From Halorubrum cibi (GTDB taxonomy: Archaea > Halobacteriota > Halobacteria > Halobacteriales > Haloferacaceae): a DNA stretch of 64,000 nucleotides. Numbering within the stretch: the first letter of the stretch is position 1; each line of letters starts with the position of its first letter. The position numbers were made by a program, and so were the translations under genes. The notes below the pieces were generated by a model. It was not told the DNA's origin, ran no database searches, and was given only the letters and a program-made list of their open reading frames with translations. Where the stretch lies: NCBI RefSeq assembly GCF_900182635.1, contig NZ_FXTD01000001.1, forward strand, positions 372,001 through 436,000, read 5' to 3'. Shown in pieces: positions 24,464-33,175 of the stretch.

Positions 24464-26788
24464 CTACAGCTTCTCGGCGTTTCGCGCCTGCTCGACGCGT
24501 CGCGTCGCCTGCTCGACCCGCTTTCCCGTCGCGTTCGCGAGTCCGGGCGGAAGCCCCTCCCGTGCCGCCGCGAGCCGCTCTTCGATCCGGGCGATCCGGT
24601 CGAGCACGTTCGCCAGCTGGCGCTCCGTTCCCTCCCCGTCGCCTTCGCGGGCGCGCTCCTCGGCCCGCCGTGCGGCCGCGACCGCGGCTGCGAGGGCTCG
24701 CTCGAGCCCGTTCACCGCGTTCGACGGGCCGCCGGAGCTTCCACCGGCGGAGCCGCCACCGCTCCCGCCGCCGGAACCGTCGTCCTCGTCGTCGTCGTCC
24801 TTGTCGTCGTCGTCGTCCTTGTCGCCGTCGCCATCATCGTCACCGCTCCCCGCCGCGGCCGCGACCGCGGCGCGCGTTTCCTCCGCCACGTCGGCGACGT
24901 AGCCGGCGAGCGGGGCCGCCCCGGTCTCCGGACGCTCGATCCGGATCCCGTCGTCGGACTCCGGGTCCGGGTTGACCCGATACGCGCCGATCTCGTCGGC
25001 GGCGTCGCGCACCTCGGCCGTGTAGGCACCCCCGGCGTGGACGTACACGGCGTCGGTTCCGTCCGTCGACGACTCGTACATCCGGCCCGCGAAGTCGTCC
25101 TCGAGGGCCGTCCCGACCACGTCGATCTCGGCCTCCTCGTCCGTGACCTCCAGTTTCGTGGCGTCCTCGCGCGCGACGAGCGGGACCTCCCCGTCGACCC
25201 CGGCGACCGTCATCCGGTCGGTCGCGGTCCCGTCGGATCCGTTCCCGTCGGATCCGCTCCCGTCACCCTCGGTCCCGTCGGATCCGGCGTCCGGAACCGT
25301 CAGCCGCTCGCTGTGCGGGGCTCGTCCCGCGCCGTTGACCGTGAGTCGGTGGTCGCCGGGCTCGACGTCGCGGACGACGGCGACGCCGCCGAACGTCGGG
25401 ATCGCCTCCGGATCGCTCTCGAGCAGCGCGACCGCCTCGACGCCGACGTCCGTCGTCGTCAACCCTTCGTTCTTGGGGGCGTCGTCACTCGTGACCGCCT
25501 CCGTCACCCGCGTGACGACCGTGTTCACCGGCGCGGGCTCGCCGATCGCGTCATATCGGTCGGCGAGCTCCGCGCGGTGGTTCGGCGCGGTGATGTCCGC
25601 CGCCGGGGCGTCGTAGCGTGGCTGCTCCCAGGGCACCCCTGTCGTCGTGATGTGGCCAGCGACCGCGTCCTCGACGGCCTCCGGGACCGCGAACTCGAAG
25701 CTCAGTTGCGGCCCGACGAACGCGTCGATCCCCTCGAGCTCCGCGGTCTCGACGAGGTCGTAGGCGACGACGCCTCCACCGCCGCCCCGGTTTTCACCGT
25801 CGTCGTTGCCGCCGCCGTCGCCCTCGTCGGCTTCTCCGCCCGCCGTCTCGAGTCGCTCGGCGTGCTCGAAGGTGACTCCCGTCTCGCGGGTCGGGAGGTC
25901 CGTCGGCGGCGACGTCAGCGCGTCGAGCGACCGGATCGTGAGTGCGTCGTCGATCAGCGACTCACGGTCGACCGCCGGGAGCCGCTCGTGGTCGTACACC
26001 GGCTCGCCCTCGTACTCCGGGACGACGAACGGGAGCCGCGCTCCCTCGTCGCGGGGGAGCCCGTAGGCGAGCGGCACCTCCGCGAGGTCCTCGACCCCCT
26101 CGATCGCGGTGTTCGTGATGTCGGCGAGCAGCCCGTCAGCGCTCACGCGCTGGAACCGATCGGGGACCTCGTTGACCGACAGCGTCGAGGAGTGCGAGCC
26201 GAGCTCCGGAAGGATCCGGGGGACCACCTCCGGATCCGGATCGAGGAACTCGTTGTTCGGGACCCGCCTCGAGTGCGAGCTGGCGACGTACAGCTGCGGC
26301 TCGTCGGTCTCGCCGTCGACGAAGACGTGGAGGACCTCCCAGTCGTGCCAGTGGAAGTTGGTCGTGAACTGGTCGAACGCGGAGTAGAACCAGAACTGGA
26401 CGGCCTCGAGCGGGGAGTCCTCGTACTCGACGCCGTGGTAGAACACGGTCGGGTCGGGCGGTGCCGGCGTTCCCGCCGGATCGCCCGCGGTCCCCTTGAA
26501 CCGCTCGTGGTAGCCGTTCAGCGCGTCGAAGCCGTCGACGACCATCTCGCCGTCACGCTCGCTCGTGTAGGGCCGCGGGTCGGTCGGGAACCACGGCTCG
26601 TGTACGTCGAAGTACAGCGTCGGAGCGAACCGCTCGGCGAGTTCGGAGAGCCGATCCTCGTCCATTCCCGTCGTGTCGCCGTCGTCCTCCCGCCGGAGGG
26701 CGGAACACCCCGCGATCGAGGCGCTCCCGAGGCCGGCGACGGCGCCGAGGACCGTCCGGCGGTCGACCGTGGACGGGTTCCCCGTCAC
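24464..26788 (-). CDS. Tat-exported lipoprotein with Vps62-like domain
   Basis: A 774-aa surface protein. A GTG start gives a twin-arginine signal (DRRTVLGAVAGL, Arg10-Arg11) and a lipobox ending at Cys28 (SIAGC). Residues about 54-160 resemble the Vps62 domain: RFAPTLYFDVHEPWFP...VQFWFYSAFDQ and HWHDWEVLHVFVD. The middle part has beta-rich segments with acidic Gly-rich insertions. Residues about 665-700 are an Asp/Lys and Gly/Ser linker, followed by a long helical, Ala/Glu/Arg-rich C-terminus. Function unknown; a role at the cell surface is inference from the signal. Confidence 0.75.
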   Translation of the reverse strand: MTGNPSTVDRRTVLGAVAGLGSASIAGCSALRREDDGDTTGMDEDRLSELAERFAPTLYFDVHEPWFPTDPRPYTSERDGEMVVDGFDALNGYHERFKGTAGDPAGTPAPPDPTVFYHGVEYEDSPLEAVQFWFYSAFDQFTTNFHWHDWEVLHVFVDGETDEPQLYVASSHSRRVPNNEFLDPDPEVVPRILPELGSHSSTLSVNEVPDRFQRVSADGLLADITNTAIEGVEDLAEVPLAYGLPRDEGARLPFVVPEYEGEPVYDHERLPAVDRESLIDDALTIRSLDALTSPPTDLPTRETGVTFEHAERLETAGGEADEGDGGGNDDGENRGGGGGVVAYDLVETAELEGIDAFVGPQLSFEFAVPEAVEDAVAGHITTTGVPWEQPRYDAPAADITAPNHRAELADRYDAIGEPAPVNTVVTRVTEAVTSDDAPKNEGLTTTDVGVEAVALLESDPEAIPTFGGVAVVRDVEPGDHRLTVNGAGRAPHSERLTVPDAGSDGTEGDGSGSDGNGSDGTATDRMTVAGVDGEVPLVAREDATKLEVTDEEAEIDVVGTALEDDFAGRMYESSTDGTDAVYVHAGGAYTAEVRDAADEIGAYRVNPDPESDDGIRIERPETGAAPLAGYVADVAEETRAAVAAAAGSGDDDGDGDKDDDDDKDDDDEDDGSGGGSGGGSAGGSSGGPSNAVNGLERALAAAVAAARRAEERAREGDGEGTERQLANVLDRIARIEERLAAAREGLPPGLANATGKRVEQATRRVEQARNAEKL

Positions 26789-26993
26789 GAGCCGATCCCG
26801 TCCGGAGCGCACGTTCGCGCGTGGTTCGGGACGCTCTCGGAAGTCTTTCGGAACGCTCTCGAAGCCATTCGTTCGGAGAGGGACACAGAGCGGAATAAGC
26901 CTTCTGACGCCCGGATCGCAGCGTCGGGAGCGAACTCGCGAAGCGGCGACGATCGGGAGAACGTATTTGTGCGCGAAGCCGCCACGTCCGGTC

Positions 26994-27389
26994 ATGGACA
27001 CGAAGCGGGCCCTCTACTACGCCGCGATCGCGATCGGCGTTCTGATGGCGGTGAGCGTCGTGGTCTCGGTCGTCTCGGCGATCCTGAGTCTCGCGTGGGC
27101 GGTGATCTCCACGGCGGTGACTCTCGCCGTCCTGTTCGGGATCGTCTACGTCGCGTACCGGGCCGGATCGTGGCTGTCCGGCGACGGCGGCGGCGATCCG
27201 ACGTCGATCGACTCGGTCGGCGGATCGCGGTCCGAATCGACCGAGACCTCCACGGACCGGCAGGAGCGGCTCCGTCGGCGGTACGTCGAAGGCGAGATCG
27301 ACGAGGCGGAGTTCGAACGGCGGATCGCCCGGGAACTCGAATCGGAGGACCTCGACGAGATCGACCGGGAACTCGAGCGGGAGCGGTGA
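26994..27389 (+). CDS. SHOCT domain membrane protein
   Basis: A 131-aa protein. Residues 5-60 hold two hydrophobic segments (YYAAIAIGVLMAVSVVVSVV and TAVTLAVLFGIVYVAYRAG), then a Gly/Ser/Asp linker. A C-terminal SHOCT motif follows: RQERLRRRYVEGEIDEAEFERRIARELE (about residues 89-116). SHOCT motifs are short helices thought to mediate oligomerisation. It is divergent from the Vps62-like lipoprotein gene. A second SHOCT protein is at 50724-51167. Function unknown. Confidence 0.8.
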   Translation: MDTKRALYYAAIAIGVLMAVSVVVSVVSAILSLAWAVISTAVTLAVLFGIVYVAYRAGSWLSGDGGGDPTSIDSVGGSRSESTETSTDRQERLRRRYVEGEIDEAEFERRIARELESEDLDEIDRELERER

Positions 27390-27552
27390 CTCGCGGTCGA
27401 ACTCGACGGGAGGACATCGTCGAACGCCTACACGACAGTCCGTTTCACGGTTCGACGATAGGCTCGTCCGTGTGAATCCCGTTCGCGCATCGACGATCGT
27501 CCTCGGAACGGCACCGCCACGCTTTTTCCACTTCCCTCAATCAGTTTAACCG

Positions 27553-27837
27553 ATGCCCTCCAACAAGGCGACCGCAGCGGCTCCGTTGACGACTGGCGTT
27601 TTGCTCGCCGGGACGGCCGTACGAGAAGTGGTACGGCACGGACCCGAAACGTGGACCACGCTGGCACTCGCCGGCGGCCTCTCCGCCGTCGCAGTCGGAC
27701 TCGGCGTTCTAACTGGCTTCCGTGGGTTCGGCTCCGGTGAGGACGACTCTGACGGATCCCGCCGTCGGACGACGGTTGCTCTCGCCGGTCTCGCACTGAC
27801 GTGTTTCACCGTCGCTGCCGGGATCGCACTCGCGTAG
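27553..27837 (+). CDS. Small membrane protein, 94 aa
   Basis: Three hydrophobic segments: LTTGVLLAGTAVREVV, TLALAGGLSAVAVGLGVLTGF and a C-terminal VALAGLALTCFTVAAGIALA, with an acidic/basic loop GSGEDDSDGSRRR between the last two. No family recognised. Its codon use is less GC-extreme than its neighbours, and it stands alone between the SHOCT gene and hisE. Confidence 0.6.
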   Translation: MPSNKATAAAPLTTGVLLAGTAVREVVRHGPETWTTLALAGGLSAVAVGLGVLTGFRGFGSGEDDSDGSRRRTTVALAGLALTCFTVAAGIALA

Positions 27838-27870
27838 GCGACGCCCTCCGTGACACCCCGCTCGACGGGG

Positions 27871-28212
27871 CTAGAACCGGTCGCGGAGCTCCTCTCGGAG
27901 GTCCTCGAGGTCGAGGTCCTTCATCGAGAGCAACACCAGCAGGTGGTAGACCAGATCGGCGCTCTCGTAGGTGAGTTCCTCGATATCGTCGTCCTTCGCC
28001 GCGAGGATCGCCTCCGTCGACTCCTCGCCGATCTTCTCTAACACCGCGTTCTCGCCCTTTTCGTGGGTGAAAAGCGAGGCGGTGTAGGACCCCTCGGGTA
28101 ACTCCCGCTTTCGCGACTCGATGGTCGCGAACAGCTCGTCAAGGACCGCGTCGTCGTCGGCGGTCCCGTCGGGAGCGTCCACGTCTCCGCGTTCCGCCTC
28201 GTCGTCGGTCAC
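27871..28212 (-). CDS. hisE: Phosphoribosyl-ATP pyrophosphatase
   Basis: A 113-aa enzyme that hydrolyses phosphoribosyl-ATP to phosphoribosyl-AMP in histidine synthesis. The all-alpha MazG-like fold is visible: LDELFATIESRKRELPEGSYTASLF, KIGEESTEAILAAKDDD and ESADLVYHLLVLLSMKDLDLEDL. An acidic N-terminal extension (residues 1-20) is added. The GTG start overlaps the pdxT stop by four bases, so the two are co-translated. Confidence 0.93.
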   Translation of the reverse strand: MTDDEAERGDVDAPDGTADDDAVLDELFATIESRKRELPEGSYTASLFTHEKGENAVLEKIGEESTEAILAAKDDDIEELTYESADLVYHLLVLLSMKDLDLEDLREELRDRF

Positions 28213-28802
28213 GCCTCCACCTCGCTACCGGGGAAGAAGGCGAGGTCGTGGATCCGCGAGTCCTCGGTGAGCTCGGGGTGAAACGAGGTGGCCACCACCG
28301 GGCCGTCCCGCACCGCGACCGGGCGGTCGTCGACCGTCGCGAGCGTCTCGACGCCCTCACCGACCTCGTCGATGGCTGGCGCGCGGATGAAGACCGCGTG
28401 GAACGGCTCGGAGAGCCCCTCGACGGGGACCTTCGCCTCGAAGGAGTCCTTCTGTCTGCCGAACGCGTTGCGGTCGACGGAGACGTCGACGACCCCGAGC
28501 GCGTCGACCCGGTCGTCCTTCGCGTCCCGCGAGCACACGATGAGCCCGGCACAGGTCGCGAGCACGGGCTTTCCGGCCGCGACGTGCTCGCGGATCTCGG
28601 GAGCGATCCCCTCGCGGTGGATCAGCCGCGAGATGGTCGTCGACTCCCCGCCCGGCATGAGGAGGACGTCGCAGTCGGGGACGATACCCGAGTCCCTGAC
28701 CTCGACGACCTCCGCGGACTCGCCGTGTGCGGCCGCGGCGCGGCGGACCGCCTCGGCGTGTTCGGCCACGTCGCCCTGGACGGCGATGACGCCAGCTTTC
28801 AT
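28209..28802 (-). CDS. pdxT: Pyridoxal 5'-phosphate synthase glutaminase subunit PdxT
   Basis: A 197-aa class I glutamine amidotransferase that supplies ammonia to PdxS for PLP synthesis. The triad is visible: Cys84 (LATCAGLIV), His175 and Glu177 (TSFHPEL). The oxyanion segment MPGGEST is at 49-55. PdxS itself is not in the window. It is first in an operon with hisE. A T-rich element centred near 28828 (CCTTTTTGGAC on the minus strand) is a plausible TATA box 26 nt before the ATG. Confidence 0.94.
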   Translation of the reverse strand: MKAGVIAVQGDVAEHAEAVRRAAAAHGESAEVVEVRDSGIVPDCDVLLMPGGESTTISRLIHREGIAPEIREHVAAGKPVLATCAGLIVCSRDAKDDRVDALGVVDVSVDRNAFGRQKDSFEAKVPVEGLSEPFHAVFIRAPAIDEVGEGVETLATVDDRPVAVRDGPVVATSFHPELTEDSRIHDLAFFPGSEVEA

Positions 28803-28868
28803 ACCTCCGCTCGGCGGGGCACGTCCAAAAAGGGCGCGCTACGACGATCCAACACCGTGACGACCCGG

Positions 28869-29534
28869 TCAGTAGACGACGAGCGCGAGGTACAGCTGGC
28901 CGATCCCCGCAAGCACCATCACCACGCCGGCGACTCGCTTCAGTTTCCCCGAATGGGCCATGACTCGCCCGGCGTTCGTGAGCAGTCCCATCCCGGTCGC
29001 CACGGTCGTCGCGACCATCAGGACGGCGACGACGCCGGCGTAGACGCCGAGCAACAGCAGCGCGGCCTCGGCCGGGAGCGCGATCGCCCGGGCGATCACT
29101 GCGAGGAAGATCGGCGCGACACAGCCCGCGCCCGCCAGCGCGTAGCCCGCGCCGAAGACCCCGAACCCGAACACGCTCGCCCGGCGCTTCGGGAGCGGGA
29201 CCGATATCGACGGGGTCCGGCCGGCGAGCACTAACAGCCCGAAGACGACGAGCAGCCCCCCGACGAGCGACTCGAAGACGGTGATGTTCGAGAGCGTCGA
29301 GTGGCCGACCCGGACGGTCGCGCCCGCGAGGAGGGTGAAGGTCGCCAGCACGCCGAGCCCGGCGGCGATCCCGCGGGATCCGGCCCCCGCGATCGAGACC
29401 TCCTCAGCGTCGGTCTGGTTCACGTAGAACCCGACGTAGCCGGGTAAAAGCGGGTACGCACACGGCGAGAAGAACGTCGCCACGCCGGAGGCGACCGCGA
29501 ACGACAGGTCCGTCGCGAGGGCGGTCCCGGTCAT
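28869..29534 (-). CDS. ccdA: CcdA/DsbD-like thiol-disulfide transporter
   Basis: A 221-aa membrane protein with about six TM segments that passes electrons from cytosolic thioredoxin across the membrane. The two redox cysteines sit in the expected places: GVATFFSPCAYPLLPGYVGFY near residue 24 and GAGCVAPIFLAV in the fourth TM region. It lies 19 nt after the TlpA-like gene. Together with TlpA and SCO it forms an external redox and copper-insertion cluster. Confidence 0.88.
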   Translation of the reverse strand: MTGTALATDLSFAVASGVATFFSPCAYPLLPGYVGFYVNQTDAEEVSIAGAGSRGIAAGLGVLATFTLLAGATVRVGHSTLSNITVFESLVGGLLVVFGLLVLAGRTPSISVPLPKRRASVFGFGVFGAGYALAGAGCVAPIFLAVIARAIALPAEAALLLLGVYAGVVAVLMVATTVATGMGLLTNAGRVMAHSGKLKRVAGVVMVLAGIGQLYLALVVY

Positions 29535-29553
29535 CTGGCGGTGGCGTCGATCA

Positions 29554-30093
29554 TCAGTCGAGTACGTTCTCGATCTCCTCGACGATCCGATCCGCGGTGT
29601 GGACCTCTGAGTCCTTCCACGCGATGCGACGGTCGGCGTCGATGACGACTGCGGTGGGAAATCCCTGAACGGTAACTCGAGATGATAGTTCGGCGGTGAC
29701 GTCCGCCCCGACGAGCCAGTCGCCGTCGTGCTCGCGCCACCAGTCGACGACCGTCTCCTCGCTGACCGCGCCACCGACATCCTCCGTCGTCACCGAGACG
29801 AATAAGGCCTCGTCGCCGATCCGGTCGTGCGCCTCCGCAAGGGCAGGCATCTGCTCGGCGCAAGGAGGACACCACGTCCCGAAGAAATCGACGAACGTGA
29901 CTTGGTCCTCCGCCGGGATCGTCACCTCACCCTCACGGCTGCCAGGCGCGTCGATCGTCGGTATCGTCGTCAGCTCGACCGCCTCGGCCGACGAGCCGCC
30001 GAGTGCCTCCGGAACGGCACCCATCGCGACCGCGCCAGCTCCTCCCAACGCGCCGACGCTCGCGATCCCGGCGAGGAGGTGGCGGCGCTCCAT
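29554..30093 (-). CDS. TlpA-like exported thioredoxin
   Basis: A 179-aa protein. The N-terminus MERRHLLAGIASVGALGGAG is an export signal with twin arginines. The redox motif is Cys75-Cys78 in FFGTWCPPCAEQMP, and the cis-proline segment VQGFPTAVVIDADRRIAW follows. It probably reduces disulfides on extracytoplasmic proteins such as SCO or a cytochrome, receiving electrons from CcdA. It follows the SCO stop almost directly (1 nt). Confidence 0.88.
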   Translation of the reverse strand: MERRHLLAGIASVGALGGAGAVAMGAVPEALGGSSAEAVELTTIPTIDAPGSREGEVTIPAEDQVTFVDFFGTWCPPCAEQMPALAEAHDRIGDEALFVSVTTEDVGGAVSEETVVDWWREHDGDWLVGADVTAELSSRVTVQGFPTAVVIDADRRIAWKDSEVHTADRIVEEIENVLD

Positions 30094-30094
30094 C

Positions 30095-30778
30095 CTACGC
30101 GTTCACCACCCGTTCGAAGTCGCTCACGAGCCGTTCGATGTCCGTCTGTGGCCCCTTCGGGTACGCCCGCTCGACGATCCCGTCCTCGTTGGCGAGGAGG
30201 ATGAGCCCGTAGTGCGGGAACTGGTACTCCAGGTTCTCGTAGTCGTCCGCGGGGTCCTTCTCGATCACGAGTCCGAAGTCCTCGTCCAACAGCTCCTGAC
30301 CCGCCTCGTAGCTCTCCGGGCGGAGAAAGTGCCAGTTGCCGGCGTCGAGGTCGACGCCCTGCTGGCCGGCGTACTCGCGGAGGACGTCGGCGGTGTCGCG
30401 CTCGGGGTCGAACGTGAGCGCGAGGAACGCGGACTCGTCGGCGTACCCCTCCTCGGCGGCGACCGCCTGTGCGCGCCGGAGCCGGAGGATGAGCGCGGGA
30501 CAGACGCCGTCCGGGCAGTTGGTGTAGAAGGAGGTCCACAGGACGGCCCGCTCGCCCTCGAACTCCTCGGTCGCCACCGTCTCGCCGGTGATCGGGTCCG
30601 GGACGGTGAAGTGCGGCATCTCGTCGCCGTAGCTCGGGTGGGAGGCTTCGCTCAGGTCCTGCTCCGGCGGGCCGAGTATCGTCCCTTCGGCCCCGGAACT
30701 CCCCAACACGCCGAGACAGCCGGCGCTCCCGGCGACGGCTGGAACGGCGAGCGACCGCAGATAGTGGCGACGATCCAT
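30095..30778 (-). CDS. SCO1/SenC family copper chaperone (Tat lipoprotein)
   Basis: A 227-aa protein. Arg3-Arg4 and a lipobox ending at Cys21 (AGSAGC) mark a Tat lipoprotein. The SCO thioredoxin fold has cysteines in FYTNCPDGVCPALI (Cys88 and Cys93), and LALTFDPERDTADVLREYA is typical. QFPHYGLILLANEDG supplies the copper-ligand histidine. The cysteine spacing is C-x4-C instead of the usual C-x3-C. Function: delivery of copper to the CuA site of a terminal oxidase. First gene of the SCO-TlpA-CcdA cluster. Confidence 0.87.
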   Translation of the reverse strand: MDRRHYLRSLAVPAVAGSAGCLGVLGSSGAEGTILGPPEQDLSEASHPSYGDEMPHFTVPDPITGETVATEEFEGERAVLWTSFYTNCPDGVCPALILRLRRAQAVAAEEGYADESAFLALTFDPERDTADVLREYAGQQGVDLDAGNWHFLRPESYEAGQELLDEDFGLVIEKDPADDYENLEYQFPHYGLILLANEDGIVERAYPKGPQTDIERLVSDFERVVNA

Positions 30779-30848
30779 ACCGGAGGGCGGGGCCTCGCGA
30801 ATAAGTCCGTTTCGTCCAGTCCCGACGATTGACGGAGAACGAACGCGC

Positions 30849-31013
30849 CTACGCGACCGTCAGCGAGAGGATCTGGACGAAGACGCCGAAGAGGACACAG
30901 AACGCGAGGACGGTCTTGGGATTGATCGCGATGGCGTTGCGGTCCTGCGAGTCGAAGTACCGGACGAGGCCCGCACTGGACATCAGTCCGCCGGAGTTGC
31001 TGCCGCTGCTCAT
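30849..31013 (-). CDS. secG: Preprotein translocase subunit Sec61-beta
   Basis: A 54-aa tail-anchored protein: MSSGSNSGGLMSSAGLVRYF, then a short loop DSQDRNAIAINPKT and one TM helix TVLAFCVLFGVFVQILSLTV. This layout, including AGL.RYFD and a single C-terminal TM, is the archaeal Sec61-beta pattern. It associates with SecY and SecE. Methionine 11 is a possible alternative start. Confidence 0.9.
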   Translation of the reverse strand: MSSGSNSGGLMSSAGLVRYFDSQDRNAIAINPKTVLAFCVLFGVFVQILSLTVA

Positions 31014-31148
31014 GTCCCGACGTTCCGCGTCGTCGGGCGTAAGCGTTTCGTCTCGGGGATTCACCCGATCCGCCGGTCGTCGGTCACCCCATCTCCCCGC
31101 CGCGTGAGAAACCCTTATCGGCGAGCCGACGCTACGTGTCGGCGAACC

Positions 31149-31418
31149 ATGACCGTTCGAGTGCTGGATTTCTACGCCGACTGGTGCGGCCCGTGTAAGA
31201 CGCAGGACCCGATTCTGGAGGAGGTCCAAGAAGAGCTCGGCGACGCCTTCGAGCTACAGAAGGTCGACGTCGACCAGGAGCAGGACGTCGCCAATCAGTA
31301 CCAGGTCCGATCGCTTCCGACGCTCATCGTCGAGAACGACGACGGCGTCGTCGACCGGTTCGTCGGGGTCACTCAGAAGGAGGACATCACGGCCGCGATC
31401 TCGGAAGCCGGCGCGTAG
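31149..31418 (+). CDS. trxA: Thioredoxin
   Basis: An 89-aa cytosolic thioredoxin. The active site is Cys13-Cys16 in FYADWCGPCKTQDP, the cis-proline motif is VRSLPTLIV near residue 58, and the KVDVDQEQDVANQYQV segment is typical. The N-terminal beta-alpha part found in longer thioredoxins is missing, as in many archaeal forms. The thioredoxin reductase at 36371-37441 may reduce it. Confidence 0.93.
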   Translation: MTVRVLDFYADWCGPCKTQDPILEEVQEELGDAFELQKVDVDQEQDVANQYQVRSLPTLIVENDDGVVDRFVGVTQKEDITAAISEAGA

Positions 31419-31496
31419 TCGGCACGCAGGAGCGGACGGACCCCCGCGCCGACGCGTCTCGCAACCTTTTACAGCGCCCGCGTGCTCACGAGGAGT

Positions 31497-31646
31497 ATGG
31501 CCAGTTTCGACGCCGCGGAACGCCGCAACCTCGACCGACAGATCTGTATGCGCTGTAACGCCCGCAACGCGCCCGACGCCGGGCGCTGCCGCAAGTGCGG
31601 CTACACCAACCTCCGCCCGAAGGCGAAGGAACGCCGCGCGGCCTGA
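31497..31646 (+). CDS. rpl40e: 50S ribosomal protein L40e
   Basis: A 49-aa zinc protein. Four cysteines in the pattern CMRC (17-20) and CRKC (31-34) bind zinc, surrounded by basic residues ending KAKERRAA. Start [20 protein letters not shown]. Too short for many gene finders. AGGAG just before the ATG (31491-31495) is close but fits a ribosome binding site. Confidence 0.92.
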   Translation: MASFDAAERRNLDRQICMRCNARNAPDAGRCRKCGYTNLRPKAKERRAA

Positions 31647-31735
31647 GCCGGTTCGGCCCGTTCCGACCGAGACGGCTCCTCCCGCCGTCCGAACCACCGT
31701 CCGTTCTCCGGACGCCGACAGGCCGAGCCGCCGCC

Positions 31736-33142
31736 CTAATCGCCGTCGCCCGCGGCCGCGCTCTCGCCGTTACCGCGTTCGGCCATCATCTCGGCCGCCC
31801 GCGTCGCCCACCCGGAGTACCGGAAGCCGACGGCGACGACGAGCGCCATCCAACTGTACGCGAGGAACACGCCGACGTACGCGCCCGGCGGGCCGAGGCC
31901 GGCGGTCCGGCCCAACACCCAGGAGGCGCCGAGGAAGAGTCCGAACATCCCCGTGAGCCGCGCCGCGAACGGGATCCGAGTCTCGCTCGCGCCTTGGAGC
32001 GCGCCGGACAGCGACGTGAAACAGGCGAGCGCGCCGCCCGCGAGGCCGTAGACTCGCGCGAAGTCGACGGCGTACTCGACGGTCGCCGGATCGGACGTGA
32101 AGAGCCGGACGACCGGCGGCGCGACCGCGACGAGCGCGAGCCCGACGCCCCCGACCGAGAGGAACCCGAGCGACGCGACGGCCCACCCGTCGAATCGGGC
32201 CTCCTCGGGGTCGCCCGCGCCGAGCGCCTGCCCGACCAGCACCGAGGCGGCGACGTTGTACCCGCGCGAGAGCGGGCCGGTCACCTGCTGGTAGACGCGG
32301 CGACCGATCTGGAAGCCGGCGTTGACCGCCTCGCCGAAGCCGAGGAGCAGCGCGTTGAAGGGGAACTCCGCGGCCTCGGAGCTGAACCCCTCCGCCACCC
32401 GCGGCGCGCTCACCCGGAGCAGCTGTCCCGCGATCGTCGGGTTCCGCGGACGGACGAACGCGGCGTCAGTCCACGGCCCCCGTATCGCAGCACACAGCAG
32501 CCCCGCCGTGAGGACGTTGGCGGCCCCGGTCGCGAGCCCGACGCCGACGATCTCCAGCCTGGGGAGTCCGAACAGCCCGAGGCCGAGGAGGACCGACCCG
32601 ACGATGTTGAGCGAGTTCGCGAGGACGTTCACGTACATCGGCGTCCTGGTGTCGCCGGTGCCCTGAAGCGCCCGTGCGGCCACGAGCGCGACGTGTCTCG
32701 CCGGGGCCGTCGCGAAGACGATCGCGAGGTACGCCGAGCCGAGCGAGACGACCTCCGGCGGGGTCTGCCGGCCGACGAGCCGACCGAACACGTCGATCGC
32801 GGCCTCGCCGAGGAAGAACCCGAAGAGGACGAAGGGGACCCCGGCGAGCGCGCCGAGCAGGATCGCCTGCGTGATCGCCTCGTCGCGGGTCGCCGTCTCG
32901 CCCGCGCCGGTGTCCTGCGAGGAGAGCGCGATCGCGCCGCCGCCGAGACCCAGTCCGATCCGGAGCGGGAACCGCGCGTACAGGTCGGCGAGGCCGATCG
33001 CGACCACCGCGGCCGGCGAGAACAGCGCGCTGACGACGACGTCCGTCGTCCGCATCGCGGTCCGGAACGTCTGTTCGGCCATCACCGGCCACGCGAGCGC
33101 GAACACGCGTCCCCAGACACGCCGGACACGCGGGAGATCCAT
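31736..33142 (-). CDS. MATE family efflux transporter
   Basis: A 468-aa membrane protein with 12 hydrophobic segments, arranged as two MatE repeats (about residues 12-170 and 240-400). Typical stretches are WPVMAEQTFRTAMRTTDVVVSALFSPAAVVAIGLADLY and ARALQGTGDTRTPMYVNVLANSLNIVGS; in the second half, YNVAASVLVGQALGAGDPEEA and FTSLSGALQGASETRIP. It exports drugs or metabolites using Na+ or H+; the substrate is unknown. Ends with a hydrophilic tail. Confidence 0.92.
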   Translation of the reverse strand: MDLPRVRRVWGRVFALAWPVMAEQTFRTAMRTTDVVVSALFSPAAVVAIGLADLYARFPLRIGLGLGGGAIALSSQDTGAGETATRDEAITQAILLGALAGVPFVLFGFFLGEAAIDVFGRLVGRQTPPEVVSLGSAYLAIVFATAPARHVALVAARALQGTGDTRTPMYVNVLANSLNIVGSVLLGLGLFGLPRLEIVGVGLATGAANVLTAGLLCAAIRGPWTDAAFVRPRNPTIAGQLLRVSAPRVAEGFSSEAAEFPFNALLLGFGEAVNAGFQIGRRVYQQVTGPLSRGYNVAASVLVGQALGAGDPEEARFDGWAVASLGFLSVGGVGLALVAVAPPVVRLFTSDPATVEYAVDFARVYGLAGGALACFTSLSGALQGASETRIPFAARLTGMFGLFLGASWVLGRTAGLGPPGAYVGVFLAYSWMALVVAVGFRYSGWATRAAEMMAERGNGESAAAGDGD

Positions 33143-33175
33143 TCGTCACCGAGGAGGGACCCCGTCGGGTTCTAG

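Noticed and set aside
24778-24832. GTC/CTC trinucleotide run that looks like a microsatellite
   Set aside because: On the minus strand it encodes the Asp/Glu/Lys-rich linker of the lipoprotein; such acidic runs are normal in haloarchaeal proteins.
21393-24902. Very long plus-strand open frame across leuS and thrC
   Set aside because: It is antisense to leuS, whose motifs are intact, and out of frame with thrC. It has no domain features; long antisense frames are expected at this GC content.
24359-27475. Over 1000-codon plus-strand open frame opposite the Vps62-like lipoprotein
   Set aside because: The minus-strand product has a Tat signal, lipobox and domain pattern. The plus-strand product is Arg/Val/Asp shadow sequence with no motif.
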